DNA of 7,678 nucleotides, taken from contig CAYTVY010000118.1 of assembly GCA_964441925.1 (NCBI GenBank), positions 1 through 7,678 of the forward strand, read 5' to 3'. A model generated the notes under the pieces. That model was not told the DNA's origin. It saw nothing but the letters and a program-made list of their open reading frames with translations, and did not search any database. The position numbers were made by a program, and so were the translations under genes. Origin of the DNA: Geothermobacter sp964441925 (GTDB lineage: Bacteria > Desulfobacterota > Desulfuromonadia > Desulfuromonadales > Geothermobacteraceae). This document shows, one piece after another, positions 1 through 6,590 of the stretch; position 1 is the first letter of the stretch, and every line of letters begins with the position of its first letter.

Positions 1-82
1 CCATTGACCTGTCTGCGCTTCCCAAAAATCACCGGCGAACCTAAGGGTGCGCCTTGCGATTTTTGAAAAGCCCGTTCAGGCC
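1..82. repeat. Imperfect long inverted repeat (stem-loop) upstream of the E2 gene
   Basis: An 8-bp perfect pair, CAAAAATC at 23-30 and GATTTTTG at 58-65, is extended outward by imperfect pairing between 4-22 and 66-84. About 20 of 27 positions of the two outer arms match. A short inner stem (GGCG 34-37 with CGCC 50-53, then ACC 39-41 with GGT 46-48) closes the loop. The arms look like diverged copies of one sequence facing each other, as in palindromic intergenic repeats, but a terminator of an upstream gene is possible. The left edge may run beyond the window. No gene is seen in 1-141. Confidence 0.45.
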
Positions 83-141
83 AAGCACTTACACTCTTCA
101 TCCGGCACAAACCCACGGATTCAGGAAGGAGCGAGACGATC

Positions 142-1374
142 ATGGCCACGGAAATCATCATGCCCAAGCTGAGTGACACCATGGAGGAAGGGACCATCCT
201 CGAATGGCGGGTCAAGGAGGGGGATACCGTCCGCCAGGGAGACATTCTGGCCGAAGTGGAAACCGACAAGGCCGCGATGGAGATGGAAGCCTGGGAGGAC
301 GGTATCATCGGCCGCATTGTCGTTGCCGAGGGAGAGACGGTTCCCGTCGGAACGGTCATCGCCGTGCTCGAGCCACCGGGAGCGGCAGTGCCGGTGGCCG
401 GAGAGAAGGAGCGGAAGCCGGCTGTCTCTCCTGCCACCGTTGAAGAGGTGCCGGAGCAGATCGCCGGGGCTGCAAGTGCCACGAGCGACCGTCCGGTGAC
501 GTCCGAAACGGCACCGGATGCCGGTGCCGCCGGCCGCCCGGCGGTTTCTCCCCTGGCCCGGAAAAGGGCCCGCGAGCTTGGCGTCGACCCGGCGACGATC
601 GCGGGCAGCGGTCCGGGCGGCCGGGTGGTGGTCCGGGATGTCGAGGCGGCCGCCGGCAGGAAGCCGGAAGCGAAACCGGTGGCGGATACTCCCGCCGGCA
701 AACAGCGGTCGGTCCGCATCCGCCGCATCATGGCCCGCAAGATGACGGAAGGCTGGACCACCATTCCCCATTTCTACGTCACCTACGCCATCGACATGAC
801 CGATGTCATCCGGTTCCGCAAGGATCTCGGGGTGACGATCAACGACTTCGTGCTGACCGCCGTCGCCCGCAGCCTGGACGAGCATCCCTGGGTGAACAGC
901 TGGTGGGTCGACGGCGAGGCGGTCGAGCAGCCGCGGGTCAACATTGCCATGGCCGTCGCCACCGAGCGCGGTCTCTACAATCCGGTGCTCAGGGACTGTG
1001 CCCGCCTGAGCCTGAAGGAGATCAGCCGCCGGGCGGCGGTGCTGGCCGAAAAGGCCCATGGTTACCGGCTGACTCCCGAGGATCTGGCGGACGGCACCTT
1101 CACCATCTCCAACATGGGCATGCTGGGGGTCGAGTCCTTCCGGGCCATCATCACCCCGCCGCAGGCGGCGGTGCTCGCCGTCGGCACGGTACGGGGCGAG
1201 GTGGTGGTCGACGAGAACGGCGAACCGGCGGTGGCGCCGATCGCCCGCATGACCCTGGCCGCCGATCACCGGATACTCGACGGGGCCGATGCCGCCGAGT
1301 TCATGCTGACTCTGAAGAGTTATCTCGAAGCGCCGGTGACTCTGGTCTCCTGCGATTACGGCGAGGACGACTGA
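142..1374 (+). CDS. pdhC: 2-oxoacid dehydrogenase complex E2 component (dihydrolipoamide acyltransferase, pyruvate-dehydrogenase type)
   Basis: This 410-residue protein is the core acyltransferase of a pyruvate-type 2-oxoacid dehydrogenase complex. It carries acyl groups on lipoyl-lysine and passes them to CoA in the cytoplasm. Three parts are visible. A lipoyl domain spans about residues 2-77, with the lipoylated lysine K43 in ETDKAAME. A peripheral subunit-binding domain spans about 134-170 (VSPLARKRARELGV, then GSGPGGRV) after an Ala/Pro/Val-rich linker. The catalytic domain runs from about 188 to the end, with the DHRILDG motif carrying catalytic H376 and D380. The start is set by a strong Shine-Dalgarno AGGAAGGAG at 123-131, ten bases before ATG. 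The E1 and E3 genes are not in the window, so pyruvate versus acetoin or branched-chain substrate cannot be settled and the symbol is provisional. Its 3' end overlaps the convergent TAXI gene by 19 bp. Confidence 0.9.
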   Translation: MATEIIMPKLSDTMEEGTILEWRVKEGDTVRQGDILAEVETDKAAMEMEAWEDGIIGRIVVAEGETVPVGTVIAVLEPPGAAVPVAGEKERKPAVSPATVEEVPEQIAGAASATSDRPVTSETAPDAGAAGRPAVSPLARKRARELGVDPATIAGSGPGGRVVVRDVEAAAGRKPEAKPVADTPAGKQRSVRIRRIMARKMTEGWTTIPHFYVTYAIDMTDVIRFRKDLGVTINDFVLTAVARSLDEHPWVNSWWVDGEAVEQPRVNIAMAVATERGLYNPVLRDCARLSLKEISRRAAVLAEKAHGYRLTPEDLADGTFTISNMGMLGVESFRAIITPPQAAVLAVGTVRGEVVVDENGEPAVAPIARMTLAADHRILDGADAAEFMLTLKSYLEAPVTLVSCDYGEDD

Positions 1375-2375
1375 GGTTTTGCCGGCGGTTGCCCGCCGGT
1401 GTCTTGCGCGCCCGGGATTGCTTTCAGGCCCTTGCTGCGCCAGAAGACGGCGGCTCCGGGGTGGACCGGGATGACGATGCCGGTCAGCCCGCGGGGGATG
1501 GACATTTCTTTCGCCGTCTTTTTCACCCGTGCCATGAAAGTCAGCCCCGCGGGGGAGAAGATCTCCTCCAGAGCCTGCTTGACCAGGCCGGCCTCGACAT
1601 GGCTGCCGGCGAGCCAGATGGCTGCGTCCTGGAAGGTTCGGGTTTCCCGGTTTATTCCGGCGTAGGTGCCGGCCGGGATGGTGACCGGTGTGTAGAAGGG
1701 AAAGGCCCGGTTGAGTCCCTGTCTCTTGCCGGCCGGCCAGGTGTCGAGCAGCCGGATCGGCATTTTGGCCGCCAGCTGGGTGACGCTGGCGTTGGGGAGG
1801 CCGGCAAAGACCCAGACGGCATCGACCCGGCCGGCGGCCAGGGCCTGGGCCGCCCGGTTGTAGCCGATCATCCGGACCTTCAGCTTCTGCCAGATGCCCA
1901 CCACCGTGAAGAAACGCCGGGCGGCCGTCGCAGCGCCGGAACCGGCGGCGCCGATGGCGATGCGGTGTCCGGCCAGCTCCTCGACGCTGCGGATGGTGCT
2001 GTCGGCCGGTACCACGAGATGCGCCGGCGCACCGTAGAGGTAGGCCACGGCCCGGATGTTGCGGTAGGATTTCGGGTCGCCGTTCAGCTTGCCCTGGCGG
2101 GCCAGCCAGGCGTCTCCCGAGTAGGCGATGCCGAAATCGGCCTCGCCGCTGTCGAGCCGGCGGATATTTTCCACCGAGCCGGCGGAGGAGAGGTTGACGA
2201 TCTGGAAGGTCGCCGGTTGCTGCCGGTTGAGACGGGTGGTGATGCCGTTGGAAAAATACTGGAACGTGCCGCCGTCTGGACCACCGACGAAAGTGAGCCG
2301 GGCCGGCGCCGCCGGTGCAACGCCCGCGGGCAGGAGCAGCGCAAGCAGCAGGACGAAGAAGCGCAGGTCTTTCAT
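1356..2375 (-). CDS. TAXI-family TRAP transporter solute-binding protein
   Basis: This is a 339-residue periplasmic binding protein of the TAXI (TRAP-associated extracytoplasmic immunogenic) family. An N-terminal signal peptide (MKDLRFFVLLLALLLPAG, cleavage near residues 22-25) leads into the typical opening LTFVGGPDGGTFQY. Also visible are SSAGSVENIRRL (63-74), IGAAGSG (141-147) and the late HPGAAVFWRSKG (305-316), all family-like. The frame is open further upstream, but ATG at 2375 places the signal peptide at the N-terminus and lies 13 bp after the usp stop. The start has no clear Shine-Dalgarno, so translation is probably coupled to usp. TAXI proteins normally work with a fused DctQM permease. 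None is present here; the nearest membrane subunits are dctQ and dctM upstream. The last 20 or so residues are Pro/Gln/Ser-rich and are encoded across the E2 3' end, which suggests a late tail extension. The substrate is unknown. Confidence 0.88.
   Translation of the reverse strand: MKDLRFFVLLLALLLPAGVAPAAPARLTFVGGPDGGTFQYFSNGITTRLNRQQPATFQIVNLSSAGSVENIRRLDSGEADFGIAYSGDAWLARQGKLNGDPKSYRNIRAVAYLYGAPAHLVVPADSTIRSVEELAGHRIAIGAAGSGAATAARRFFTVVGIWQKLKVRMIGYNRAAQALAAGRVDAVWVFAGLPNASVTQLAAKMPIRLLDTWPAGKRQGLNRAFPFYTPVTIPAGTYAGINRETRTFQDAAIWLAGSHVEAGLVKQALEEIFSPAGLTFMARVKKTAKEMSIPRGLTGIVIPVHPGAAVFWRSKGLKAIPGAQDTGGQPPAKPQSSSP
1382..1399. other. GC-rich hairpin just after the E2 stop codon
   Basis: A perfect 7-bp stem (CCGGCGG 1382-1388, CCGCCGG 1393-1399) with a TTGC loop lies 8 bases after the E2 stop. 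It also lies inside the last codons of the opposite-strand TAXI gene. There is no T-run directly after the stem on the + strand, and only CAAAACC on the - strand. It is therefore at best a weak terminator or an mRNA end-protecting hairpin for E2. Confidence 0.3.
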
Positions 2376-2388
2376 AGGTCGCCGGTGC

Positions 2389-2877
2389 TCAGGCGGGCAG
2401 GGGGACAACGAAGACCGGGCGTTTCGATTTGCGCAGCACCTTTTCGGCGGTGCTGCCGAGGAAGGTGTACTCGAGGGCGCCCTTGCCATGGGTTCCCATC
2501 ACGATCAGGTCGGCGTCGAGTTCGTCCGCCGTTTTCAGGATCTGCGGTACCGGGTGGCCGTGCAGGACGGTGACGCCGGCGAAGCGGGCGAGATCCTCCG
2601 GATGATCCTCCAGTTCGGTGTGGGCGAAATGTTCGAGTTCCTGGCGGACCTCCTGTTTGGCATCCTCTTCGTGGGTCTTTTCGAACTCGGCCAGTTTCCC
2701 TTCGCCCATCACCGCCGACACATAGGTGCGGAAGGTGTTGTCGATTTCCGGAACGACGTGCAGCAGATGGATTTTGGCGTCGGTCTGGCGGGCGACCACG
2801 ACAGCATGCTTGAAGGCGTGTTCCGAATTGGGTGTCAGGTCGGTGGTGACCAGGATCGTTTTGTAGACTGGAAGCAT
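2389..2877 (-). CDS. Universal stress protein, UspA family, ATP-binding type
   Basis: This is a 162-residue single-domain universal stress protein, expected to be cytoplasmic and dimeric. It opens with the usual beta strand YKTILVTTDLTPNSEHAF. It ends with GTHGKGALEYTFLGS (128-142), which fits the ATP-binding pattern G-x2-G-x9-G-S, followed by AEKVLRKSKRPVFVVP. The start is fixed by a near-perfect Shine-Dalgarno AAGGAGGT (2883-2890 on the - strand) five bases before ATG. It sits between dctM and the TAXI gene. An established parallel is TeaD, the Usp protein encoded with the Halomonas TRAP transporter TeaABC, which modulates transport. A regulatory role here is inferred from position only. 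A terminator separates it from dctM and a candidate promoter lies just ahead of it. Confidence 0.92.
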   Translation of the reverse strand: MLPVYKTILVTTDLTPNSEHAFKHAVVVARQTDAKIHLLHVVPEIDNTFRTYVSAVMGEGKLAEFEKTHEEDAKQEVRQELEHFAHTELEDHPEDLARFAGVTVLHGHPVPQILKTADELDADLIVMGTHGKGALEYTFLGSTAEKVLRKSKRPVFVVPLPA

Positions 2878-2913
2878 GGCATACCTCCTTCGGCATCGTC
2901 TGGGGAGATAGGA

Positions 2914-2922
2914 ATTTTATCA
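2914..2922 (-). promoter_or_regulatory. Candidate extended -10 promoter for usp and the TAXI gene
   Basis: On the - strand the sequence reads TGATAAAAT. This is a TG-N extended -10 followed by TAAAAT, five of six bases of the TATAAT consensus. It is the only A/T-rich spot between the dctM terminator and usp. It would give a leader of roughly 30 nt that includes the strong Shine-Dalgarno. No good -35 hexamer lies 16-18 bases upstream, which extended -10 promoters can tolerate. This is a pattern match only. Confidence 0.4.
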
Positions 2923-2944
2923 CAAATGGCCGTATCGGCAGGTT

Positions 2945-2984
2945 CCGGATGGAAAAGGCGGGGAAGCCCGCCTTTTCCATCCGG
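2945..2984. terminator. Bidirectional intrinsic terminator after dctM
   Basis: A perfect 18-bp inverted repeat (arms 2945-2962 and 2967-2984, four-base loop GAAG on the + strand) lies 9 bases beyond the dctM stop. Its core has the classic form AAAA-GGCGGG-loop-CCCGCC-TTTT, so either strand yields a GC-rich hairpin followed by a short U-tract. On the - strand nothing U-rich follows the outer stem, so read-through into usp is possible. It probably ends most dctPQM transcripts and also protects their 3' ends. Confidence 0.7.
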
Positions 2985-2993
2985 AGACGTTTT

Positions 2994-4394
2994 TCAGTAG
3001 CCCTTGAGGTAGTCGATGTATTCCGGCAGAAAGAGCGAAATCTGCGGAATGTAGGTGATCAGCGCCAGGAAGGTCAGCAGGATCAGCAGCCAGGGCAGGG
3101 CGGCCCGGAGAACCCAGGTGATGTTGTGCCCGGTGATGCCGGCGGTGACGAACAGGTTCAGGCCGACCGGCGGGGTGATCATGCCGATTTCCATGTTGAC
3201 CACCATGATGACCCCGAGGTGGATGGGGTCGATGCCGAGTTTGACGGCGATGGGAAAGAGGATCGGCGCCATGATCAGCAGGATGGCCGACGGCTCCATG
3301 AAGTTGCCGGCCGCCAGCAGCAGCAGGTTGACGACGATGAGGAAGCCCCAGGCCGGCAGGCCCCAGCCGACGATGATCTCGGCGATGTGGTGCGGGATCC
3401 GCTCGCTGGTCAGCACGTGGGCGAACAGCATGGCGTTGCCGATGATGAACAGCAGCATGATCGAGACCTTGGAGGCGTCCCGAAAGACCTTGCGGGTGTC
3501 CGGATGGACGATGGAGCGCGGCAGGGCCAGCACCAGGTGGCTGAGGTTGTGGAAGATGATCCGGCCGATCGAATCGTCGGGGTTCTGCCGCCAGGGAATG
3601 CCCTTGAGCGGTCCCATGTCACGATAGACGAAGATGGCGACGAAATAGGCGTAGACCGCCGAAATGGCCGCCGCTTCAGTCGGACTGCAGACGCCGCCGT
3701 AGATCGAGCCGAGAACGATGAAAATAAGCATCAGCCCCCAGAAGGCGCTGCCGAACGATTTGGCCAGGTTGCCGAAGCCCTGCCAGGGCTGGGCCGGCAG
3801 TTTCTTGATGCGGGCCACCACGTAGATGACGATCATCAGCATGGTGCCCATCATCAGTCCGGGCAAAAAGCCGGCCATGAACAGCCGGGCGGCCGATTCC
3901 TCGGTCGCTGCCGCGTAGACCAGCATGACGATCGAGGGCGGGATGAGAATGCCCAGGGTACCGGCGTTGGTGATGACGCCGGCCGCCAGTTCCTCCGGAT
4001 AGCCCGCCTTGACCATGCCGGCGATGACGATCGAGCCGATGGCGGCGACGGTGGCGGGCGAGGAACCGGAGACGGCGGCGAAGATCATGCAGGCCAGGAC
4101 CGAGGCCATGGCCAGGCCGCCGCGGATCCAGCCGATACAGTCGATGGCGAAATTGATGATCCGGTTGGCGACGCCGCCCGTCGAAAGAAAGGTCGACGAC
4201 AGGATGAAGAAGGGAATCGCCAGCAGCGTGTAGTGTTCCGACTGGGCCTCGATCAGCTTCAGGGCGATGGAGGCGAGCGAGTCGTGCGAAAAGAAGAGAA
4301 TAGTCGTGATGCTCGACAGGCCGAGGGCGAAGGCGATCGGCATGCCGGTCAGCAGGCAGAGCAGAAGCAGCGAAAAGAGGGCGACAGTGGTCAT
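2994..4394 (-). CDS. dctM: TRAP transporter large membrane subunit (DctM)
   Basis: This 466-residue, highly hydrophobic protein is the transport subunit of the sodium-coupled TRAP system. Family signatures appear in order: PFFILSSTFL (61-70), AAVSGSSPATVAAIGSI (106-122), GTLGILIPPSI (145-155), CSPTEAAAISAVYA (236-249), NFMEPSAILLIMAPI (364-378) and IGMITPPVGLNLFV (403-416). The serine/threonine/glycine-rich re-entrant segments are where sodium and substrate are bound in known DctM structures. About 12 membrane segments are expected. The protein is roughly 40 residues longer than most DctM proteins. The extra length is a hydrophilic stretch around 258-305 (GIPWRQNPDDSIGRIIF and the following residues). 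The start overlaps the dctQ stop as ATGA and has a strong Shine-Dalgarno GGGAGGT (4403-4409). A terminator follows the stop. Confidence 0.95.
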   Translation of the reverse strand: MTTVALFSLLLLCLLTGMPIAFALGLSSITTILFFSHDSLASIALKLIEAQSEHYTLLAIPFFILSSTFLSTGGVANRIINFAIDCIGWIRGGLAMASVLACMIFAAVSGSSPATVAAIGSIVIAGMVKAGYPEELAAGVITNAGTLGILIPPSIVMLVYAAATEESAARLFMAGFLPGLMMGTMLMIVIYVVARIKKLPAQPWQGFGNLAKSFGSAFWGLMLIFIVLGSIYGGVCSPTEAAAISAVYAYFVAIFVYRDMGPLKGIPWRQNPDDSIGRIIFHNLSHLVLALPRSIVHPDTRKVFRDASKVSIMLLFIIGNAMLFAHVLTSERIPHHIAEIIVGWGLPAWGFLIVVNLLLLAAGNFMEPSAILLIMAPILFPIAVKLGIDPIHLGVIMVVNMEIGMITPPVGLNLFVTAGITGHNITWVLRAALPWLLILLTFLALITYIPQISLFLPEYIDYLKGY

Positions 4395-4942
4395 GCCGGA
4401 TCACCTCCCTTCGCGGCCTGGGCCTCCTTGGCCAGGTGCATGCTCTCCTGGGCCTCGTCTACCATCTTGAAGCCGTCGGCCTTGCCGGTGATGATGTTCC
4501 AGAGCAGGGTGAGCAGGCGGATGGCCATCAGGACCATGCCGATGACGATGATGCTGTGGGCAATCCATTTCGGAATCGGCAGATCCTCCAGTTCGATGCC
4601 GATCAGGTGCATCTTCTTCAGATAGATCCAGCCGCCGTAGGTGAACAGGCCGGTGTAGACCAGGCAGCCGATCACGGCGACGCCGCTGACGATGCGGCGA
4701 GCCCCGGAAGGGAGGATCCGCACCAGGGCGTCGACGCCGATATGCGAGCCGACCTTGATGCCATAGGAGGCCCCGAACAGGACCATCCAGGCCGAGATGT
4801 GCAGTGTCGCCTCCTCGGCCCACATCAGTCCGGTGCCGAAGCCGAACCTGAGAACCACCTCCATGAAAACCAGCAGGGTCATGGCCGCCAGAAGAACCGC
4901 GATGATCGTCTCTTCCAGGCCATTGATCATTCGGGTGAGCAT
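4391..4942 (-). CDS. dctQ: TRAP transporter small membrane subunit (DctQ)
   Basis: This 183-residue protein has four predicted membrane helices, roughly residues 11-33, 48-66, 84-107 and 128-151. It is the partner that stabilises DctM in the inner membrane. The family hallmark is present: a tryptophan-acidic motif WAEEATLHISAW (41-52), followed by GIKVGSHIGVD (61-71). The start at 4942 has a Shine-Dalgarno GAGGT (4950-4954) seven bases upstream. A longer-than-usual charged C-terminal tail (about 153-183: KADGFKMVDEAQES and onward, ending KGGDPA) faces the cytoplasm. Its coding sequence overlaps the Shine-Dalgarno of dctM, so the two are translationally coupled through the 4-bp overlap. It lies 97 bp after dctP, with a hairpin in the gap. 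Confidence 0.93.
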   Translation of the reverse strand: MLTRMINGLEETIIAVLLAAMTLLVFMEVVLRFGFGTGLMWAEEATLHISAWMVLFGASYGIKVGSHIGVDALVRILPSGARRIVSGVAVIGCLVYTGLFTYGGWIYLKKMHLIGIELEDLPIPKWIAHSIIVIGMVLMAIRLLTLLWNIITGKADGFKMVDEAQESMHLAKEAQAAKGGDPA

Positions 4943-4986
4943 TGTCAGAACCTCACAGGTAACCGCGCGATTGAATGGTTGAAAGA

Positions 4987-5014
4987 CCGCGGACCCCGTT
5001 GCCGGGGTCCGCGG
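4987..5014 (-). promoter_or_regulatory. Intercistronic hairpin between dctP and dctQ
   Basis: A perfect 11-bp stem (CCGCGGACCCC 4987-4997, GGGGTCCGCGG 5004-5014) with a 6-base loop lies 25 bases after the dctP stop. An outer complementary pair, GAAAGAC 4981-4987 and GTCTTTC 5030-5036, could compete with or extend it. On the - strand it is followed by TCTTTCAACC, too poor in T for an efficient terminator. Such hairpins after binding-protein genes typically block 3' exonucleases or attenuate transcription, so that binding protein exceeds permease. That role is inferred here. Confidence 0.65.
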
Positions 5015-5039
5015 CGATGGCAGGCTGCTGTCTTTCGGA

Positions 5040-6029
5040 TCAGTTGGCGGAGACGGCGGCCTCGATGTAGTCCTTGCCGATTTCGTCCTCGAACTGTTTC
5101 CAGACCGGTTTCATCGCCTCGACCCACTGCTGGCGCTGGGCGTCGGTCAGGGTGATGATTTCGGAGCGGCCCGAGTCGATGATCTTCTGCCGGTCCTCGA
5201 TCGCTTTCTTGAAGGCGACCTGGTTGCCGTAGGCGATGGCTTCGTCCAGGGCCTTCTTCAGCTCGGCGCGAATCTCGTCCGGCAGTCCCATCCAGAACTC
5301 GACCGAGGTGACGACCAGGTAGTCGAGAACACCGTGGTTCGACTCGGTGATGTAGGGCTGTACTTCATAGAATTTCTTCGAGTAGATGTTGGACCAGGTG
5401 TTTTCCTGGCCGTCGATGGCCTTGGTCTGCAGCAGGGTGAAGACCTCGGAGAAGGGCTTCTTCAGCGGAATGGCGCCGACGGCCTTGAACTGGGCGGCGA
5501 GGACATCGGAACTCATGATGCGGAACTTCTTGCCCTTGGCATCGGCCGGAACGCGCAGCGGCGAGTTGGCCGACAGCTGCTTCAGACCGTTGTGCAGGTA
5601 GCCGAGACCGATCAGCCCCTTGTTTTTCATCGCCATCAGCAGTTCCTGTCCCTTGGCGCTCTTCTGGAAGCGCTCGACGGCGGCCATGTCCTTGAAAAGG
5701 AAGGGCAGGTCGAAGATCTGCAGCTTCTTCGTGTACTTCTTGAACTTCGACAGGGACGGAGCGGCGAGCTGCACGTCACCGAGCAGCATGGCCTCGAGCA
5801 CCTTGTTGTCGCCGAACAGCTGCGAGTTGGGATAGACCTCGACTTCGACCTTGCCACCCAGGCGCTGGTCGACCAGTTCCTTGAACTTGTTGGCCATCTG
5901 CCCTTTGGGCGTGTTCTCGGCAACGACGTGCGAGAACTTGATGACGATGGGGGCGGCCATGGAGACGGTCGAGGTGACCACCAGGGCCAGGGCGGCGAAC
6001 AGGGCAACGAACAACAGCTTGCTTTTCAT
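5040..6029 (-). CDS. dctP: TRAP transporter solute-binding protein, DctP family (probably C4-dicarboxylate)
   Basis: This is a 329-residue periplasmic receptor that captures an organic acid and delivers it to DctQM. A signal peptide (residues 1-25, ending VTSTVSMA) precedes the mature start APIVIKFSHVVAENTPKG, an opening typical of C4-dicarboxylate DctP proteins. Other family marks are YPNSQLFGDNKVLEAMLLGDVQ, starting at residue 66, and GKKFRIMSSD (166-175). R170 there matches the arginine that grips the substrate carboxylate in known DctP structures. DGQENTWSNIYSKKFYEV starts at 207. The frame is open 25 codons further upstream, but ATG at 6029 gives a proper signal peptide and a purine-rich Shine-Dalgarno (AGGAGAGG, 6036-6043). 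It is the first gene of the dctPQM operon and lies downstream of a sigma-54 promoter. Succinate, fumarate or malate is the likely ligand; another carboxylate is possible. Confidence 0.94.
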   Translation of the reverse strand: MKSKLLFVALFAALALVVTSTVSMAAPIVIKFSHVVAENTPKGQMANKFKELVDQRLGGKVEVEVYPNSQLFGDNKVLEAMLLGDVQLAAPSLSKFKKYTKKLQIFDLPFLFKDMAAVERFQKSAKGQELLMAMKNKGLIGLGYLHNGLKQLSANSPLRVPADAKGKKFRIMSSDVLAAQFKAVGAIPLKKPFSEVFTLLQTKAIDGQENTWSNIYSKKFYEVQPYITESNHGVLDYLVVTSVEFWMGLPDEIRAELKKALDEAIAYGNQVAFKKAIEDRQKIIDSGRSEIITLTDAQRQQWVEAMKPVWKQFEDEIGKDYIEAAVSAN

Positions 6030-6080
6030 GTCTTTCCTCTCCTCTTCTGAAATAATGTAGATGGGGTGGAACGATGCGTG

Positions 6081-6099
6081 CGTTGCCCGTATGGCAACG
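6081..6099. repeat. Short perfect inverted repeat in the dctP leader
   Basis: CGTTGCC (6081-6087) and GGCAACG (6093-6099) form a perfect 7-bp palindrome around CGTAT, about 50 bases upstream of the dctP start. It lies between the sigma-54 promoter and the gene. It could be an operator for a repressor or a leader hairpin. No regulator can be named. Confidence 0.4.
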
Positions 6100-6117
6100 G
6101 ACACCTGCAGAACGAAC

Positions 6118-6179
6118 GCCGGCTGGCGGCGACCGCATCCAGAATTGGCAAATGTGTTTCAAGTCGGCCGGCTGGCGGC
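6118..6179. repeat. Pair of 13-bp direct repeats upstream of dctP
   Basis: GCCGGCTGGCGGC occurs at 6118-6130 and again at 6167-6179, 49 bp apart, on the downstream (dctP) side of the sigma-54 promoter. In GC-rich DNA short repeats arise by chance, but 13 identical bases so close together are notable. The function is unknown. Confidence 0.45.
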
Positions 6180-6192
6180 TCCGCGATTTCTG

Positions 6193-6208
6193 AGCAATTT
6201 AAATGCCA
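6193..6208 (-). promoter_or_regulatory. Sigma-54 (RpoN) promoter driving dctPQM
   Basis: On the - strand the sequence TGGCATTTAAATTGCT contains the -24 element TGGCA and the -12 element TTGCT. The invariant GG and GC are separated by exactly ten bases, and a pyrimidine precedes the -24 box as in the consensus. Transcription would start near 6182, leaving a leader of about 150 nt before the dctP start codon. dct genes in rhizobia and Pseudomonas are known RpoN targets activated by DctD-type regulators, which fits. No DctB/DctD gene is in the window. Confidence 0.7.
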
Positions 6209-6590
6209 GGCTGCCCGCCGGCGGGGCGGACGAATCCGGCGTCGGTGGCCGAAACGGCCGGAAACGGGGGCTGCCGGATGAAAATCAAATTTTTTTATAT
6301 TTTTTCTGTTGTGCCGACTGTAAAAGGGCTAGGCGTCGATGGCCGAGGGGAGGAAGTCAAGGTGGAAAAGCCGACCGGGTGTTTATCCAACTTGTTGAAA
6401 ATACATGTAAACAGTGAGAGGTTTGCCGTTTTTGCGGCTGTCGGCATGCATGAGGTTGGCAGTTGCTCGTTGTCAAATCCGATTTTATTTGTCGCTTTCT
6501 CGCCTGGTGTGCCCGGTGATGTGCTTCCGTGTGGCCGAAATTGGCCATCTCTGCCGGGGGGATGGCTGAAATTGTCCGCTTTGGCTTTGT

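Noticed and set aside
903..2573. Open frame of 556 codons on the + strand across E2, TAXI and usp
   Set aside because: It runs out of frame through E2 and antisense to two well-supported genes. Its composition is Gly/Arg-rich and no domain is recognisable. It is a high-GC shadow frame.
2949..4625. Open frame of 558 codons on the + strand, Asp/Gln/Gly-rich
   Set aside because: It lies antisense to dctM and dctQ, whose motifs are unmistakable. The skewed composition is what the complement of hydrophobic codons produces.
6105..6122. A second GG-N10-GC sigma-54-like match on the - strand
   Set aside because: The spacing fits, but the -24 box reads CGGCG and the rest departs from consensus. It is much weaker than the site at 6193-6208.
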